Origin: Manganitrophus sp963718695
GTDB lineage: Bacteria > Nitrospirota > Nitrospiria > SBBL01 > Manganitrophaceae
DNA length: 64,000 nucleotides
Reading direction: 5' to 3'
NCBI GenBank assembly: GCA_963718695.1
Contig: OY970371.1
Location: 558,001 to 622,000 of the forward strand
The position numbers were made by a program, and so were the translations under genes. Positions 1 through 10,019 of this stretch are shown here, piece by piece. The number at the start of each line of letters is the position of its first letter. Position 1 is the stretch's first letter. The notes beneath the pieces were generated by a model, which saw only the letters and a program-made list of their open reading frames with translations, made no database searches and was not told the origin of the DNA.

Positions 1-1421
1 CGCATGTGCGGGGAACACGCCCTCGGCGGATCTGCGACACCGACCTATGCCGGTTCATCCCCGCATGTGCGGGGAACACGCTGGAGAACAAGCAGTTGCT
101 GGAAGGGATTGCGGTTCATCCCCGCATGTGCGGGGAACACATCGCAGCCGTCGCACTCCGGATACCGGCCCACGGTTCATCCCCGCATGTGCGGGGAACA
201 CGGAGGCGACCTCGGCGGCGATCTCCCGCCGGGCGGTTCATCCCCGCATGTGCGGGGAACACGCCACGGAGGTCACCTTCGCCTTCGATCAACCCGGTTC
301 ATCCCCGCATGTGCGGGGAACACTTTTTCCGGCCGTTGTCTTTGCAGTAGGCGCGCGGTTCATCCCCGCATGTGCGGGGAACACGGGGAGATACCACGGC
401 GCCGAGCAGCGTGACCCGGTTCATCCCCGCATGTGCGGGGAACACAAGAGACCCCGGCCGATGGTAAAACCGTCCGGCGGTTCATCCCCGCATGTGCGGG
501 GAACACGGGTACAACACCCGCCCCCCGATGCTCTTCTGCGGTTCATCCCCGCATGTGCGGGGAACACACCGACAAGGCGGGCTTCAGCCTAACGCAGAGC
601 GGTTCATCCCCGCATGTGCGGGGAACACTCCCCCGTCCCGATCCCGGCGATCTGCAGCGGCGGTTCATCCCCGCATGTGCGGGGAACACCGCATCGCTCG
701 TCGCAATCCGCGCCGAGAGGTCGGTTCATCCCCGCATGTGCGGGGAACACGCGCCTGACAAGGAGGGGACAACCTCCCCCCTCGGTTCATCCCCGCATGT
801 GCGGGGAACACGACATATTCAGCCGCACCGCCTGGATAAACGGCGGTTCATCCCCGCATGTGCGGGGAACACCACCCGGCCCCCAGCATCACGATCCGCA
901 GCCGCGGTTCATCCCCGCATGTGCGGGGAACACGATTCTAAGGATCCGGCCGCTCTACAACCCCTCGGTTCATCCCCGCATGTGCGGGGAACACGACTTG
1001 CCGGGAAATGGTAATCGCATCCATCACGGTTCATCCCCGCATGTGCGGGGAACACTTAATCAGGCGGCCCGGGGCGGAGGGTCAACGCGGTTCATCCCCG
1101 CATGTGCGGGGAACACCTCGAAACACTCCTAAAAAGGGGAATTATATACGGTTCATCCCCGCATGTGCGGGGAACACGAATGGGGAAAGCTGACCAGTAG
1201 CACGGAGTTCGGTTCATCCCCGCATGTGCGGGGAACACTATCGTTGAAATCGAGCAGGCCGATCAGCGCGCGGTTCATCCCCGCATGTGCGGGGAACACA
1301 CGAAGATCCGCGCCAAGAAGGTTGGTGATACCGGTTCATCCCCGCATGTGCGGGGAACACTCGACTATCATCTAAATCCGATCTTTGGGGATCGGTTCAT
1401 CCCCGCATGTGCGGGGAACAC
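1..1421 (-). CRISPR. Type I-E CRISPR array, 23 full repeats plus one partial
   Basis: A 29-nt repeat recurs with an exact 61-nt period, at 51, 112, 173 and so on to 1393. A partial copy occupies 1-18, so the array continues to the left. On the plus strand the repeat begins CGGTTCATCC and ends GGGGAACAC, with an internal palindrome (CCCCGCA...TGCGGGG). Every copy I compared, including the last, looks identical. Spacers are 32 nt and all different; 23 are visible. The repeat matches the type I-E family of E. coli read from the opposite strand. The array is therefore inferred to be transcribed on the minus strand from the leader at 1422-1509, next to cas2. Identical repeats up to the leader and a complete cas operon suggest an active locus. 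Confidence 0.98.
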
Positions 1422-1509
1422 ACTTCCTGTATACGACTGAATTAATTAAAGAAAAAGAAACCGATAAAAGTTACCGCAAATTTGGCTAAAAAAACACGCC
1501 ATAACCAAA
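1422..1509 (-). promoter_or_regulatory. CRISPR leader
   Basis: This AT-rich stretch lies between the last repeat and the cas2 stop codon, in an otherwise GC-rich locus. Position and composition fit the leader that carries the crRNA promoter and the site of new-spacer integration. I looked for an IHF-like consensus on both strands and saw no clear match, so the integration determinant is not identified. Confidence 0.75.
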
Positions 1510-1830
1510 CTATGTCCCGTCCTCTCCAAACTCGGCCTGCTGGCCCTCTTCCTTCGGAGGAAGGAAAGAAATCAGCTTGACACCATCCATTTCTTTTGGA
1601 ATGCGCCGATTGGCTCCGAAAGTTTCGAAGTCATATCCCGCCTCCGTGTTCGTCGTCCAAATCATGACGGCATTTCCGTCCTCCAGGCCGACTTTAACTT
1701 GGTTCCAAATCATCTCACGGACCTTCGTAGAAAGATCCCCGACATAAACACCTGCGCGTACTTCGATTAACCATACTGCAAGTCTGCCGCGCAAACGAGC
1801 AGGGGCATTTTCAAGCACGATGGCCAACAT
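1510..1830 (-). CDS. cas2: Cas2 (type I-E)
   Basis: CRISPR adaptation protein of 106 aa that forms the Cas1-Cas2 integrase complex. The start at 1830 gives MLAIVLENAPARLRGRLAVW, which aligns with the N-terminus of E. coli Cas2. The longer open frame to 1923 only adds residues that overlap cas1. The family block WLIEVRAGVYVGD is present. Like other I-E Cas2 proteins it has a short tail after the SFLPP strand, here acidic and glutamine-rich. The first 20 nt overlap the end of cas1, so translation is probably coupled. It is the last gene of the operon and borders the leader. Confidence 0.96.
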   Translation of the reverse strand: MLAIVLENAPARLRGRLAVWLIEVRAGVYVGDLSTKVREMIWNQVKVGLEDGNAVMIWTTNTEAGYDFETFGANRRIPKEMDGVKLISFLPPKEEGQQAEFGEDGT

Positions 1831-2728
1831 CGCCAAGACTCTCCGTGTTTGGAATAGCGGGTTCGATTGCTTCCACATGCGGAGGAGGCAGCGGCAATCC
1901 TCCAGCGGAAAGAACTTCTTCAATAGTAGGAATTATTTTGGATAATAATTTCGTTTGCCGGAAGACATCTCGACACGAATGGCGGACCTTCATCTCGGAA
2001 TCTCTGCCTCCTTCCGAGGCGATTCGGAAGGCAATCGGAACAACGGTTTCAAATTTAAAAAGATCGGCGATATCATAAACAAAAGAAAGGGGTTTCCCGG
2101 TATGGATAAAGCCGACAGCCGGTGCATACCCGGCGGCCAATACCGCCGCCTCAGTGATGCCGTAAAGGCAGGCCGTCGCAGCGCTCAAGCAGCGGTTGGG
2201 AGGATCGCCACTGTTCCAATCAGCGGGATCGTAAGTTCTATTGTTCCAAGACACGCCATATCTCTGTGCGATCAATTGATACGTCTTACGGACCCTTGCT
2301 CCTTCAATTCCGCGTAACTGCTCAACGCTCCGTCGGGCGGGGGCTTCCTCTTTGAATCGTATCGAATACATTTTCCGCACAACTTTTAGTCTGGCCTCGT
2401 CATCGAGAGCAAGCTTGGCCTGATAAAGCAACCGGTCCGCGCGGGCTCCACCCGGTTGGCCGGATGCATAGAGACGCACCCCTGCTTCACCCACCCAAAC
2501 CAAAAGACAACCCACCCGTGATGCCAGCGCCACCGCCGCGTGAGAAACACGGGTTCCAGGCTCCAGCATCAAACAGGCTACGCTCCCGACGGGAATATGC
2601 GTCCGCACACCATTTTCATCTACAAGAACAAATGCTCCATCCAACACATTGAGTTCTCCCTTCTCAAGAAACAAAAGAGAAAGGCGTTCCTTCATGGCGA
2701 TGGGTTTGAGTGGGGGAAGCATATCCAT
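1811..2728 (-). CDS. cas1: Cas1 integrase (type I-E)
   Basis: CRISPR integrase of 305 aa that inserts new spacers together with Cas2. It is close to E. coli Cas1 over its whole length. Visible family blocks include THIPVGSVACLMLEPGTRVS, ASGQPGGARADRLLYQAKLA and VEQLRGIEG. The metal-binding residues are in place: Glu in IEG, His in GFIHTGKP and Asp in YDIADLFKF. The start MDMLPPLKP matches the family N-terminus. A gap of about 60 nt separates it from cas6e, the largest gap in the operon. No catalytic residue is missing. Confidence 0.98.
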   Translation of the reverse strand: MDMLPPLKPIAMKERLSLLFLEKGELNVLDGAFVLVDENGVRTHIPVGSVACLMLEPGTRVSHAAVALASRVGCLLVWVGEAGVRLYASGQPGGARADRLLYQAKLALDDEARLKVVRKMYSIRFKEEAPARRSVEQLRGIEGARVRKTYQLIAQRYGVSWNNRTYDPADWNSGDPPNRCLSAATACLYGITEAAVLAAGYAPAVGFIHTGKPLSFVYDIADLFKFETVVPIAFRIASEGGRDSEMKVRHSCRDVFRQTKLLSKIIPTIEEVLSAGGLPLPPPHVEAIEPAIPNTESLGDVGHRA

Positions 2729-2788
2729 ATTTGACCTCGTAACAATAATCCGTGACCTAAACGTTCGCGGAGTGTGTGCCAGACTTCC

Positions 2789-3505
2789 TTACGCTATCGG
2801 CGCCACTGAGAGGAGCCCAAGACCCATGGCCTTTCCATGGCCAACACCCATTGTTATTTCCTTTTCTTTGTTTATATCTTTTTTGGGGCCACCCAAAAGA
2901 GTTGTGCGAAAAATTTCCGGATCGGCAACCATGAGGATGCCGTCATACAGTACCGAGAAGATATTGATCTGAACACCATTGTTCCGCTTACCCTGCAGCA
3001 TCTGCGTCTGTGAGACCCGCACATCAACCCGCTTCTCAGATGAGTCTGAAAAATCGAGGGCTGCAAGTCGAGGCAGAGAAAAGCCGTGGTGCTCGCCTTT
3101 TCGTTCAATCCATTTTTCTTGGTCCTCCAGCTTGAGTAATCCAAGACGTTTCCCCTTGCGACTCACGCAAGGATTAGCACGCAATCTAAAACGAAAACGC
3201 TGTCCGACCTCAAGTGAATCGAGCTTGAGTCGGTCCTTTAAGTCGATAGGAGGATCAGCATTTGCCAGCCATCCCTTCACGCTGATACTTGTCCAGTCCG
3301 GCATCGTCCGGCTTTGCACAAGAATGCGCGGATACCCGGTGGAATCAGTCTCCGGCTCAAGCCTCCACAGGAATTCACCCTCAGGGCACTTCTTATCCGG
3401 TTTACAGAACGCGCGACACAAAGTGGAATGAAGCTGATAGGGATCTGACAAATCGCGGCGAGCCTCCCGGCAACGTGGATTAAGATGGATTCTATTTAGG
3501 AACAT
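2789..3505 (-). CDS. cas6e: Cas6e crRNA endonuclease
   Basis: Processing nuclease (CasE) of 238 aa that cuts pre-crRNA in the repeat hairpin and stays on the crRNA 3' end within Cascade. The start at 3505 (MFLNRIHLNP) is chosen because it opens the ferredoxin-like fold and overlaps the end of cas5 by only 14 nt. The longer frame to 3616 would add 37 unrelated residues. The N-terminal HSTLCRAF helix carries the likely catalytic His. The glycine-rich GVGHGKAMGLGLLSVAPI near the C-terminus is the Cas6e signature loop. Confidence 0.95.
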   Translation of the reverse strand: MFLNRIHLNPRCREARRDLSDPYQLHSTLCRAFCKPDKKCPEGEFLWRLEPETDSTGYPRILVQSRTMPDWTSISVKGWLANADPPIDLKDRLKLDSLEVGQRFRFRLRANPCVSRKGKRLGLLKLEDQEKWIERKGEHHGFSLPRLAALDFSDSSEKRVDVRVSQTQMLQGKRNNGVQINIFSVLYDGILMVADPEIFRTTLLGGPKKDINKEKEITMGVGHGKAMGLGLLSVAPIA

Positions 3506-4172
3506 TAGCCACCTCCTGAGGAAAAGGAATCCACTCTGAGCGCACGAACCGCGCCCCAAAGCGTCGTTCGGCAAATGACGACAGAGGTTGGTCCATCTTG
3601 AGCACGCCCGATCCATCCTCGGAATCGAACGATATCAAGAGCTCTTCGGGATGTTCTTCCCATTTTCGCGACAAGGCAATCCAAGGCCATTGCGTTAAGA
3701 CATCCCATAAGATGCCATCTTGTAACCCGTTCTCTATCCAGACCGGCTCAGAAGGCACATAGGACTTGCGCCCCAGAAATAGCGGCCAAACGGGATTGCG
3801 CAGGGCGGCGTGACATTTTTCAAGAAGAGTGCGATCGCCGCATCCCAGGCCAGCAAGAAAGGCCGCATCGGCAAGATAATCCCGCGTAGTGACTGCCGTC
3901 TCGTGAATCTTTGAATGGTCCGCTGAAATAATATGTTGGGCAGTCTGGTAGTCGCGTTTGGGCATACCCGACCGGTCGTGGCGAACACCCATTGATAGAT
4001 GAGTGAGCGGCTTCAGATCGGTCCAGTTCTCGCGGTCGATCCCCAAGGCGGCGGCCAGGAGTCCAATAACTCCGGACTTGCTCGGTTCTTTCCCGGTATC
4101 ACGTTGGTCAAAGCGACTGGTGGTCCCCCACGATTGCATAGGGCCCACCAAGCGAAGCAACAGAGTGGGCAT
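3492..4172 (-). CDS. cas5e: Cas5 (Cas5e/CasD)
   Basis: Cascade subunit of 226 aa that holds the crRNA 5' handle. The N-terminus LLLRLVGPMQSWG is the typical Cas5 start, followed by TKEPSKSGVIGLLAAALG-type residues. It begins 3 nt after cas7 ends and overlaps cas6e by 14 nt. Length and order (cas7-cas5-cas6e) are normal for subtype I-E. Confidence 0.96.
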   Translation of the reverse strand: MPTLLLRLVGPMQSWGTTSRFDQRDTGKEPSKSGVIGLLAAALGIDRENWTDLKPLTHLSMGVRHDRSGMPKRDYQTAQHIISADHSKIHETAVTTRDYLADAAFLAGLGCGDRTLLEKCHAALRNPVWPLFLGRKSYVPSEPVWIENGLQDGILWDVLTQWPWIALSRKWEEHPEELLISFDSEDGSGVLKMDQPLSSFAERRFGARFVRSEWIPFPQEVANVPK

Positions 4173-4175
4173 GGA

Positions 4176-5336
4176 TTACTCCTTTATGGTCTTGAGGCTC
4201 TTGTCTAATAGCTCTTTCAGAGAGGCAACAGTGTTTCCAAAACCATCAAGTTTGGCCTCGGTTATATTGAGGAGAAACGTTTCCTCCTCGCCACCATATA
4301 CAACCTGCAGGGCCTTCGCCTTCTTGACAAGCTCTTCTGCCGACTTTTTAGTTAGAGACTCATCTTTCCTTACACGCACGGCGGTTTCAAAAGCATTGGC
4401 AAGGTTGCGTGGTGCTGTATTGCGGCGTACTGAAACGGCCACGAACTCCGGAGGATTATGAGCCGCAAAGGTGTTCTGCTTACCGGTAGGTTCAGCCACT
4501 ATGAAGCCTTCCAAAAAAGCACGCAGGCCTTTGCTTGCCAATTCCGTGTCGTTCTGAAGATTTTCAGTGAGCTTCTCCCAGTCCACTACAGCGTAGCGAT
4601 AGAAACATGCCGAATTGAACTCCACCGTGCCCATCATGTCAGCGCCTGTATTATCCTCGGGTTTAAGATCGTCCACGGCAGTGTAGAAGTCAAACTCTCG
4701 ATCGACGGCATGGGTCGAAATGGCATGAGCTACTTGGCAAGCGGCGTTTTGGTTCTTTTCAGGCATATCGGCCAACATACGCCCAAAGAGCGCCACATCC
4801 AAAGCTTTGCCGCCGTTGAAAACTTTATCAAGAGCTTCTTTCAATCTGGGATCAGCACTTTGTGCGGCCTCTTTCTTGGCCTTGCCAGGTTTCTTTCCCT
4901 CCACGGGAGCTGTTTTGGATGCGGTAATCGAATCCCACTTCTCGGTGATGATGCTGGCAATATTAGAGATTTCGCGCTTCCCCAAGAACAGAAGATACTC
5001 GCTCTTCCCATCCTCTTTTACTGATAGCTCCATGGCTGCCAAAGCTAAGCGTGCCTTTTGGGCCGCTTCAGCTTCGTCCCGGCCCCCTTCGACCAACGAT
5101 TGGGTGAGGGCATCCAAAACTCTTTTGGTGCGTAAGGCGACATCATCCGATGCCAGGGCGGTTTGTTCTACCAGTTCTTTGAAATGCTGACGCACCGCTC
5201 GTTTCAAACATTGACTGGACACTCGGGCGCGGCGGCTGCCGCCGAATAAGGCGTCTTTAGGAGCACCGGTATCATCTCTATTCAGATTAGACGGGGCAAA
5301 GTTTTGCAGGGCATGAATCTCAATCATGGTCTTCAT
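4176..5336 (-). CDS. cas7e: Cas7 (Cas7e/CasC) backbone
   Basis: RAMP-family protein of 386 aa, the repeating backbone of Cascade that coats the crRNA spacer. The N-terminus has HALQNFAPSNLNRDDTGAPK followed by GGSRRARVSSQCLKRAVR, the Cas7e signature. The region near residues 160-185 is lysine- and alanine-rich and looks like a flexible insertion. The start overlaps the casB stop by 4 nt, indicating translational coupling. Length is near the usual 360-390 aa. Confidence 0.97.
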   Translation of the reverse strand: MKTMIEIHALQNFAPSNLNRDDTGAPKDALFGGSRRARVSSQCLKRAVRQHFKELVEQTALASDDVALRTKRVLDALTQSLVEGGRDEAEAAQKARLALAAMELSVKEDGKSEYLLFLGKREISNIASIITEKWDSITASKTAPVEGKKPGKAKKEAAQSADPRLKEALDKVFNGGKALDVALFGRMLADMPEKNQNAACQVAHAISTHAVDREFDFYTAVDDLKPEDNTGADMMGTVEFNSACFYRYAVVDWEKLTENLQNDTELASKGLRAFLEGFIVAEPTGKQNTFAAHNPPEFVAVSVRRNTAPRNLANAFETAVRVRKDESLTKKSAEELVKKAKALQVVYGGEEETFLLNITEAKLDGFGNTVASLKELLDKSLKTIKE

Positions 5337-5848
5337 TTTATCTCCTCCTGAGTAACGGGTTCAGTTTCCATTTCATGATTCATATTCCGATAAAAGTCGC
5401 GGGCCCATGCGTTCTGGGTGCGCTTTTGGTCGTCGTTCCAATACAGGAGCCCCGTTAAGAGGGCGTCGAAGTCGATGGCTTGCTTTTTGAGGAGAGAAGC
5501 CATCTGGCGCAAGCGGTGTGGCAATTGGTCGCGGTCTGCATCGAGCAGGTTGATGAAGCGGCGCTCGGTGTTCGTGGAGTCACTTGCCCTTTGGTAAGCC
5601 GCACACGCCTTTCCGATGGACATCGGCTGCCCTCTTTGGCCTTCCTGCCAATGTGCGGCCCAGAGGCCAGCCACGAGGTAAAGCATTTCCCTCCGCCAAG
5701 GATTGTCCTCACCCTTCAGAAAGGGTTCGACATAGGGATAGGCGGGAACGAATTGTCCCGGATCGAAAGCAAGGCTTCGCCGCAGTGTCGCCCGCACCTT
5801 GGTGTCTTTCTTGTTCAGGCCTTCCAGCCATTCGATGAATCCGCTCAT
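5333..5848 (-). CDS. casB: Cse2 (CasB) small subunit
   Basis: Small alpha-helical Cascade subunit of 171 aa that stabilises the displaced DNA strand. It has the Cse2 arrangement: an N-terminal helix with WLEGLNKKDTKVRATLRRSL, then GLWAAHW and a C-terminal RRFINLLDADRDQLPHRLRQ block. It overlaps casA and cas7 by 4 nt on each side. Cse2 proteins are divergent, so identification also leans on position. Confidence 0.93.
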   Translation of the reverse strand: MSGFIEWLEGLNKKDTKVRATLRRSLAFDPGQFVPAYPYVEPFLKGEDNPWRREMLYLVAGLWAAHWQEGQRGQPMSIGKACAAYQRASDSTNTERRFINLLDADRDQLPHRLRQMASLLKKQAIDFDALLTGLLYWNDDQKRTQNAWARDFYRNMNHEMETEPVTQEEIK

Positions 5849-7362
5849 CTGTTTTCTCCTTGCGGTTCAAGTTTTAGAATTTCGCGAGTAAGTTCCTTGA
5901 CTTTATCCTCTATTGACTTTTCAGCTTTCACAAGCGCCCGGATGGTCCAGGCATCGCCCATGGAAACTGTCCCGCGATGTTGTTCCCATGCCTTCTTAAG
6001 GGTATGCCGAACGGACTTGAGCCACTCACAGCGGATAGCATCTGGATCGACCTCAAGGGTGTAGTCGCGCAAGATTTCGTGAAAGTGGGATTCAAGGGCA
6101 GACCAGTACCACGAGCTCACGGGCATTTGTTTTACAAATCCCTTGATATCTTTTCCATCGGGCTTTCGGTCTCCTCGGCATAACAAGTCTCGTGCGAATG
6201 AACTACAGGCAACCCATAGAGCCTTTTGCGTTTCTTCTGCATCGGTGAGAAGTTGCCGGATTTCCGTCCGAACGTAGTGTCCTTTCGCCAGTGCAACAGG
6301 CAAGGCAAAGCGCTCCATGCGCCAGAAGTCCACGTTGGCGTTCGGGGGCGTATATCTCAGGCCAAGTACCAGAACCGATTCCGGCATTAAATCCATCTCC
6401 TTGCCTGCCAGTCTAAGAGCATTCTGAATCGTTAAGGGGGCAAGGTCAGCGTTATCCGGTAGCAGAGAGTCGAAGTCTCTCCATGTTCCGCGATCCTCTC
6501 TGAACTGAACAGGCAACTTTCCATGGGTTTGGTCAGCTTTGTATGGCTGCATCGGATCAGGATTTCTGGACGAATTCTCAAAGCCTTGTCCGGCAACAAA
6601 CCTCATGGTTGTCACTCCACCCGAGGATAGTTCTTCTAGCAGGATCATCCGAGACTGCCATGTGTAAATATCGGCATATCCGGATGCTATCTGCTTAGGA
6701 ACTTTTAGAGGGAGCTTTGCCGGCTCCCGTTCCCACAACGCTGAATCCCCGCGCATTATGTCACGATTTGGGTATGGGATGAGGCTGTAACAGAGCGTCT
6801 CACTGAGATTGCGACCCAGTGGGATGCACATCATCGCGTTCGGTGAAGGTGACGGGTAATAGCCTCTGCCACCGCTAATCGAAAAGGTCATGGTAGAGAG
6901 CAACCAGCGAGCACATTCCTTCGGTTCTCTTTCACCGGGTCTTTTCGTATCGGTGTGATCAAAAAGAACCTTGTTGGATGTTGCGTTATATTCAGCCGTT
7001 AGTTTCGTCCAGGGTTCGATTTTATCCTTCGGAATGTTCATATTTTGCCCGAATGGATACTTCTCATCAAACAACCAGAACCGATCCCGCCACTTTTTTA
7101 GATAGGCCGTGATTTTTTCGCCGGGTAATCCCTCCTTAAACAGAACCTTGGCCTGGTTGATGTCCGTCGGTCCATCCAAAGCACGGTACAGAACTGCGAG
7201 CAGGAAGCGGTGCAGAGCCGCCACCACCAGCGGGGATGAATCTTCGATGGCCGCGATCTCTTTGGATCGCAGCAAAGTTTCTCGGATGCCCAGTTCGTCG
7301 CGGGTTCCGTCATGGAACCGCACCAGGATCCATTTTTCATCTATAAGGTTGTACCGGCTCAT
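5845..7362 (-). CDS. casA: Cse1 (CasA/Cas8e) large subunit
   Basis: Large Cascade subunit of 505 aa that recognises the PAM and recruits Cas3. It begins MSRYNLIDEKWILVRFHDG, the usual Cse1 opening. It contains FWLFDEKYPFGQ and a glycine-rich ISGGRGYYPSPSPNAMM segment. A C-terminal helical bundle follows. Length is typical (about 500 aa). Its ATG overlaps the cas3 stop by 4 nt. Confidence 0.96.
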   Translation of the reverse strand: MSRYNLIDEKWILVRFHDGTRDELGIRETLLRSKEIAAIEDSSPLVVAALHRFLLAVLYRALDGPTDINQAKVLFKEGLPGEKITAYLKKWRDRFWLFDEKYPFGQNMNIPKDKIEPWTKLTAEYNATSNKVLFDHTDTKRPGEREPKECARWLLSTMTFSISGGRGYYPSPSPNAMMCIPLGRNLSETLCYSLIPYPNRDIMRGDSALWEREPAKLPLKVPKQIASGYADIYTWQSRMILLEELSSGGVTTMRFVAGQGFENSSRNPDPMQPYKADQTHGKLPVQFREDRGTWRDFDSLLPDNADLAPLTIQNALRLAGKEMDLMPESVLVLGLRYTPPNANVDFWRMERFALPVALAKGHYVRTEIRQLLTDAEETQKALWVACSSFARDLLCRGDRKPDGKDIKGFVKQMPVSSWYWSALESHFHEILRDYTLEVDPDAIRCEWLKSVRHTLKKAWEQHRGTVSMGDAWTIRALVKAEKSIEDKVKELTREILKLEPQGENR

Positions 7363-10007
7363 TCGGCCTCCTTTAGTTCGTATACCAACCCCAGGTCATC
7401 ATCCAATAGCACCGTTGGATCCTCTACCCAGCGACCGTGCTCGTCCAGAGTCAGTGGAAAACAATTGCGCAAGAGCGGAGATTTCTTCCAACCCTCAGGC
7501 ACTCCCATCTTCTGAAGTTTTTTGGCTACACCCTTCCGCGAAAGGCTTACGGCCCGTAGGAACCACTGTTTGGCACGGACGAACTCCGGCGTCGCTTCGG
7601 GACGAAATCCGTCTTCCGGCCATAATGGGATAACAACGACCGAGTCTTCGCCAAGCCTGGTCCTGGCCATGAGGGTTCGATGTACACCGGGTTCATCTTC
7701 ATCGTAGAGCACAAATCTCGCCGGGTCATTCCACGATTCGTCGTCGGGCAAACCGATGATCGCTTGGTGCGCTTGCCCGGTCCGTGCAATGGCTTCACCA
7801 TCCTCGGAAACAAAAGCTCTCTCCAGTCGATCTCGCATGGATTCTGGTACGTCCACTTCCTCCTCGTACACCGCTTGCACCAAGGCGTCGATATCATCCG
7901 GAAGTGTCAGCCGTTGTCTTGCATGCAAGAGACTCCATGTGCGCAGTAGAATATCTTCACGATAGACCGCACCCCACCAAAGAGGTTTTCCAAATGAGGG
8001 TGGTTCGTCTCCAGCGAGTCCAGCTACCAAGAGGATCGGTTTGGGAACAGATCTGGATTTCCGTGTGTGCCGCCATAGGCGTCCCGCCCGTTGAAGCACA
8101 AGATCGATGGGCGCGAGGTCGGTTACGATGAGGTCAAAATCCAGATCAAGACTCTGCTCCGCCACTTGTGTAGCAATTAGAATCTTCCTGCCTTCCCTGT
8201 TCCCACCCTCCCCGAAGGTCTCTAATACCTGCTCTTCGCGCTTCTGCCTTCGATCGGCCGGAAACCGAGCGTGGAAGAGAAACACTTCCGTTCCATTAGA
8301 TAGCCGCTTCCCAATACGCTGGCCTTCACGCTCCAGGGGCTCGCCATCGGGAAAGAACCGGTATAGTTCCTGGGCTCGCTGTACTGTATTGACCAGCGCC
8401 AGGCCCATTCCGCCATTGACAAGATGCTCCTCCAGAGCAGCGTGTATGTCCGGCAGACACGACGGAATCCCACGCAACCGTAAGGTCAGGCGACGTGCGG
8501 AATCGGTTTCGAAATGTTTTTGCTCCACCCCGCCACTTCGGAAGAGGGTAAGGCGAGGATAGTCCGCTTCTTGCGCCGGCAAACCGGCCCTCACCACTTC
8601 TGCCAGCTTGCGGCGAATAGAAGGCGAGAGGGTCGCCGAGAGAAGGATCACCGATGAGCCGAGTGCCAGCAGCCAACGCAACAGATGAACTAAGAGTGTG
8701 CCGGTGTAAGCGTCATAGGCGTGGATTTCGTCGAAGACCACGACGCGGTTTGCAAGACCCCACAGGCGCACAAAGTTGTGACGCACCGGCAAAATAGTTA
8801 GCAGGGCTTGGTCTACCGTACCCACACCATATTCCGAGAGAAGCGCCCGCTTTTTGCTCGTAAACCATTCTCCGGCGCGGACATTCCCGCCAGTTGTGGA
8901 ATCGTGAATACCTGAGAGGCGCAGATTCTGGAAGGTATCATTGAGAAGCTTTGCACCATGCAGCAGCTGTAGGTCGAGCTTTCGATCAGTTCCTTGACTG
9001 CGCAAGAATTTGAGGGTCCGTTTGAACATCGCATTACCGGTGGCTTTGGTGGGCAATGCCACATACAAACCGCGGTGTCCGAAACGTCGTTGCAGATCCA
9101 GATGTGCGAAAAGAGCTGCCTCTGTTTTACCCTCGCCCATGGGGGCTTCCAACAGCAGAATGGCAGGCTCCTTTACATCGCCCAGAGCGTCCGCAACAGC
9201 CTGCTGCAAGGGGCGTGCAGCAAATCCAAAAACCTGCTCGAAGGACTTTGGCTCGGAGGCAAGTGGTGTTCGGAATTCCCAACCGATTACATTCAGAGCC
9301 TGTTCGGCAAGGTCTCTACGTTTTTGAAACCACTTCTTCAAGTCTCCGCAGTCGTCGGGACTTCCGAAGGTGAATAGATTTTCCATAGAGCCAATCCAGT
9401 CGGCAAAGCTCGTGAGTCCTGACAACAGCATGAAGTCGGGTCCGTTAAGAGTTTGTTTAGTGGGAATATTGGCGGGCTTGAAAATATCCAACAATTCTTT
9501 GAAGAGATGCTGACGTGCCTGCGTCCAATCATCCTTGCCAACAGCACGCCTATCGCCATGCAAATATCCAAGTTTGACCGGAGATATCCGTTCGCCGTGG
9601 TGGCACCCTACCGCATCAGCCGCCAGTTCTGCTAATTCATCCGGCCAGCCCTGTTCCTGCAATAGTTCCGATAGGGCGATCTGGCTTACAAAGGCGTGGT
9701 TGATATCGGTATTCGGGCTCTTTCCAGGATCCATCCTCGTCATGTTTTTCCATTTACACTGAAAACCCGGGCAGGTCTTTCCCAGATCATGGCAGGCAAT
9801 CACGAGCAAGAGCCAGGGGTGGGCATCTTCCCACGTCATACCTAAGATTGCCGCCATTCTCTTACGGGTCGATTCCGGCTCACGGGCCAGGATGGCGTCT
9901 GAACTGGCAGCCACGTCCAGCATGTGAAGAATGAGGGGATGCCATCCAGTGGCACCGTTCTTGGCAGTTTTCGCCCAGAGGCTTGACAATACGTTATACT
10001 TATCCAC
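7359..10007 (-). CDS. cas3: Cas3 helicase-nuclease
   Basis: Interference effector of 882 aa. An N-terminal HD nuclease domain shows the HD-type CHDLGK near residue 70 and a later HHGE. It is followed by an SF2 helicase with Walker A MGEGKTEAALF near residue 290, the Walker B motif DEIHAYD near 427, SATLSP, and a C-terminal motif VI QRAGRLWRH. The start is GTG at 10007, preceded by an AAGG-type ribosome site. It is the first gene of the cas operon. Its start lies 12 nt after the stop of a decayed nuclease gene. No promoter is obvious in that gap, so transcription probably begins inside or above the relic. Confidence 0.97.
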   Translation of the reverse strand: MDKYNVLSSLWAKTAKNGATGWHPLILHMLDVAASSDAILAREPESTRKRMAAILGMTWEDAHPWLLLVIACHDLGKTCPGFQCKWKNMTRMDPGKSPNTDINHAFVSQIALSELLQEQGWPDELAELAADAVGCHHGERISPVKLGYLHGDRRAVGKDDWTQARQHLFKELLDIFKPANIPTKQTLNGPDFMLLSGLTSFADWIGSMENLFTFGSPDDCGDLKKWFQKRRDLAEQALNVIGWEFRTPLASEPKSFEQVFGFAARPLQQAVADALGDVKEPAILLLEAPMGEGKTEAALFAHLDLQRRFGHRGLYVALPTKATGNAMFKRTLKFLRSQGTDRKLDLQLLHGAKLLNDTFQNLRLSGIHDSTTGGNVRAGEWFTSKKRALLSEYGVGTVDQALLTILPVRHNFVRLWGLANRVVVFDEIHAYDAYTGTLLVHLLRWLLALGSSVILLSATLSPSIRRKLAEVVRAGLPAQEADYPRLTLFRSGGVEQKHFETDSARRLTLRLRGIPSCLPDIHAALEEHLVNGGMGLALVNTVQRAQELYRFFPDGEPLEREGQRIGKRLSNGTEVFLFHARFPADRRQKREEQVLETFGEGGNREGRKILIATQVAEQSLDLDFDLIVTDLAPIDLVLQRAGRLWRHTRKSRSVPKPILLVAGLAGDEPPSFGKPLWWGAVYREDILLRTWSLLHARQRLTLPDDIDALVQAVYEEEVDVPESMRDRLERAFVSEDGEAIARTGQAHQAIIGLPDDESWNDPARFVLYDEDEPGVHRTLMARTRLGEDSVVVIPLWPEDGFRPEATPEFVRAKQWFLRAVSLSRKGVAKKLQKMGVPEGWKKSPLLRNCFPLTLDEHGRWVEDPTVLLDDDLGLVYELKEAE

Positions 10008-10019
10008 TTACCTTGTCTT

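Noticed and set aside
4..1375. Several overlapping plus-strand reading frames with repeated RFIPACAGNT/VHPRMCGEH/GSSPHVRGT peptides
   Set aside because: They are translations of the CRISPR repeats in three frames. The 61-nt period shifts the frame each time, and the repeat lacks stop codons.
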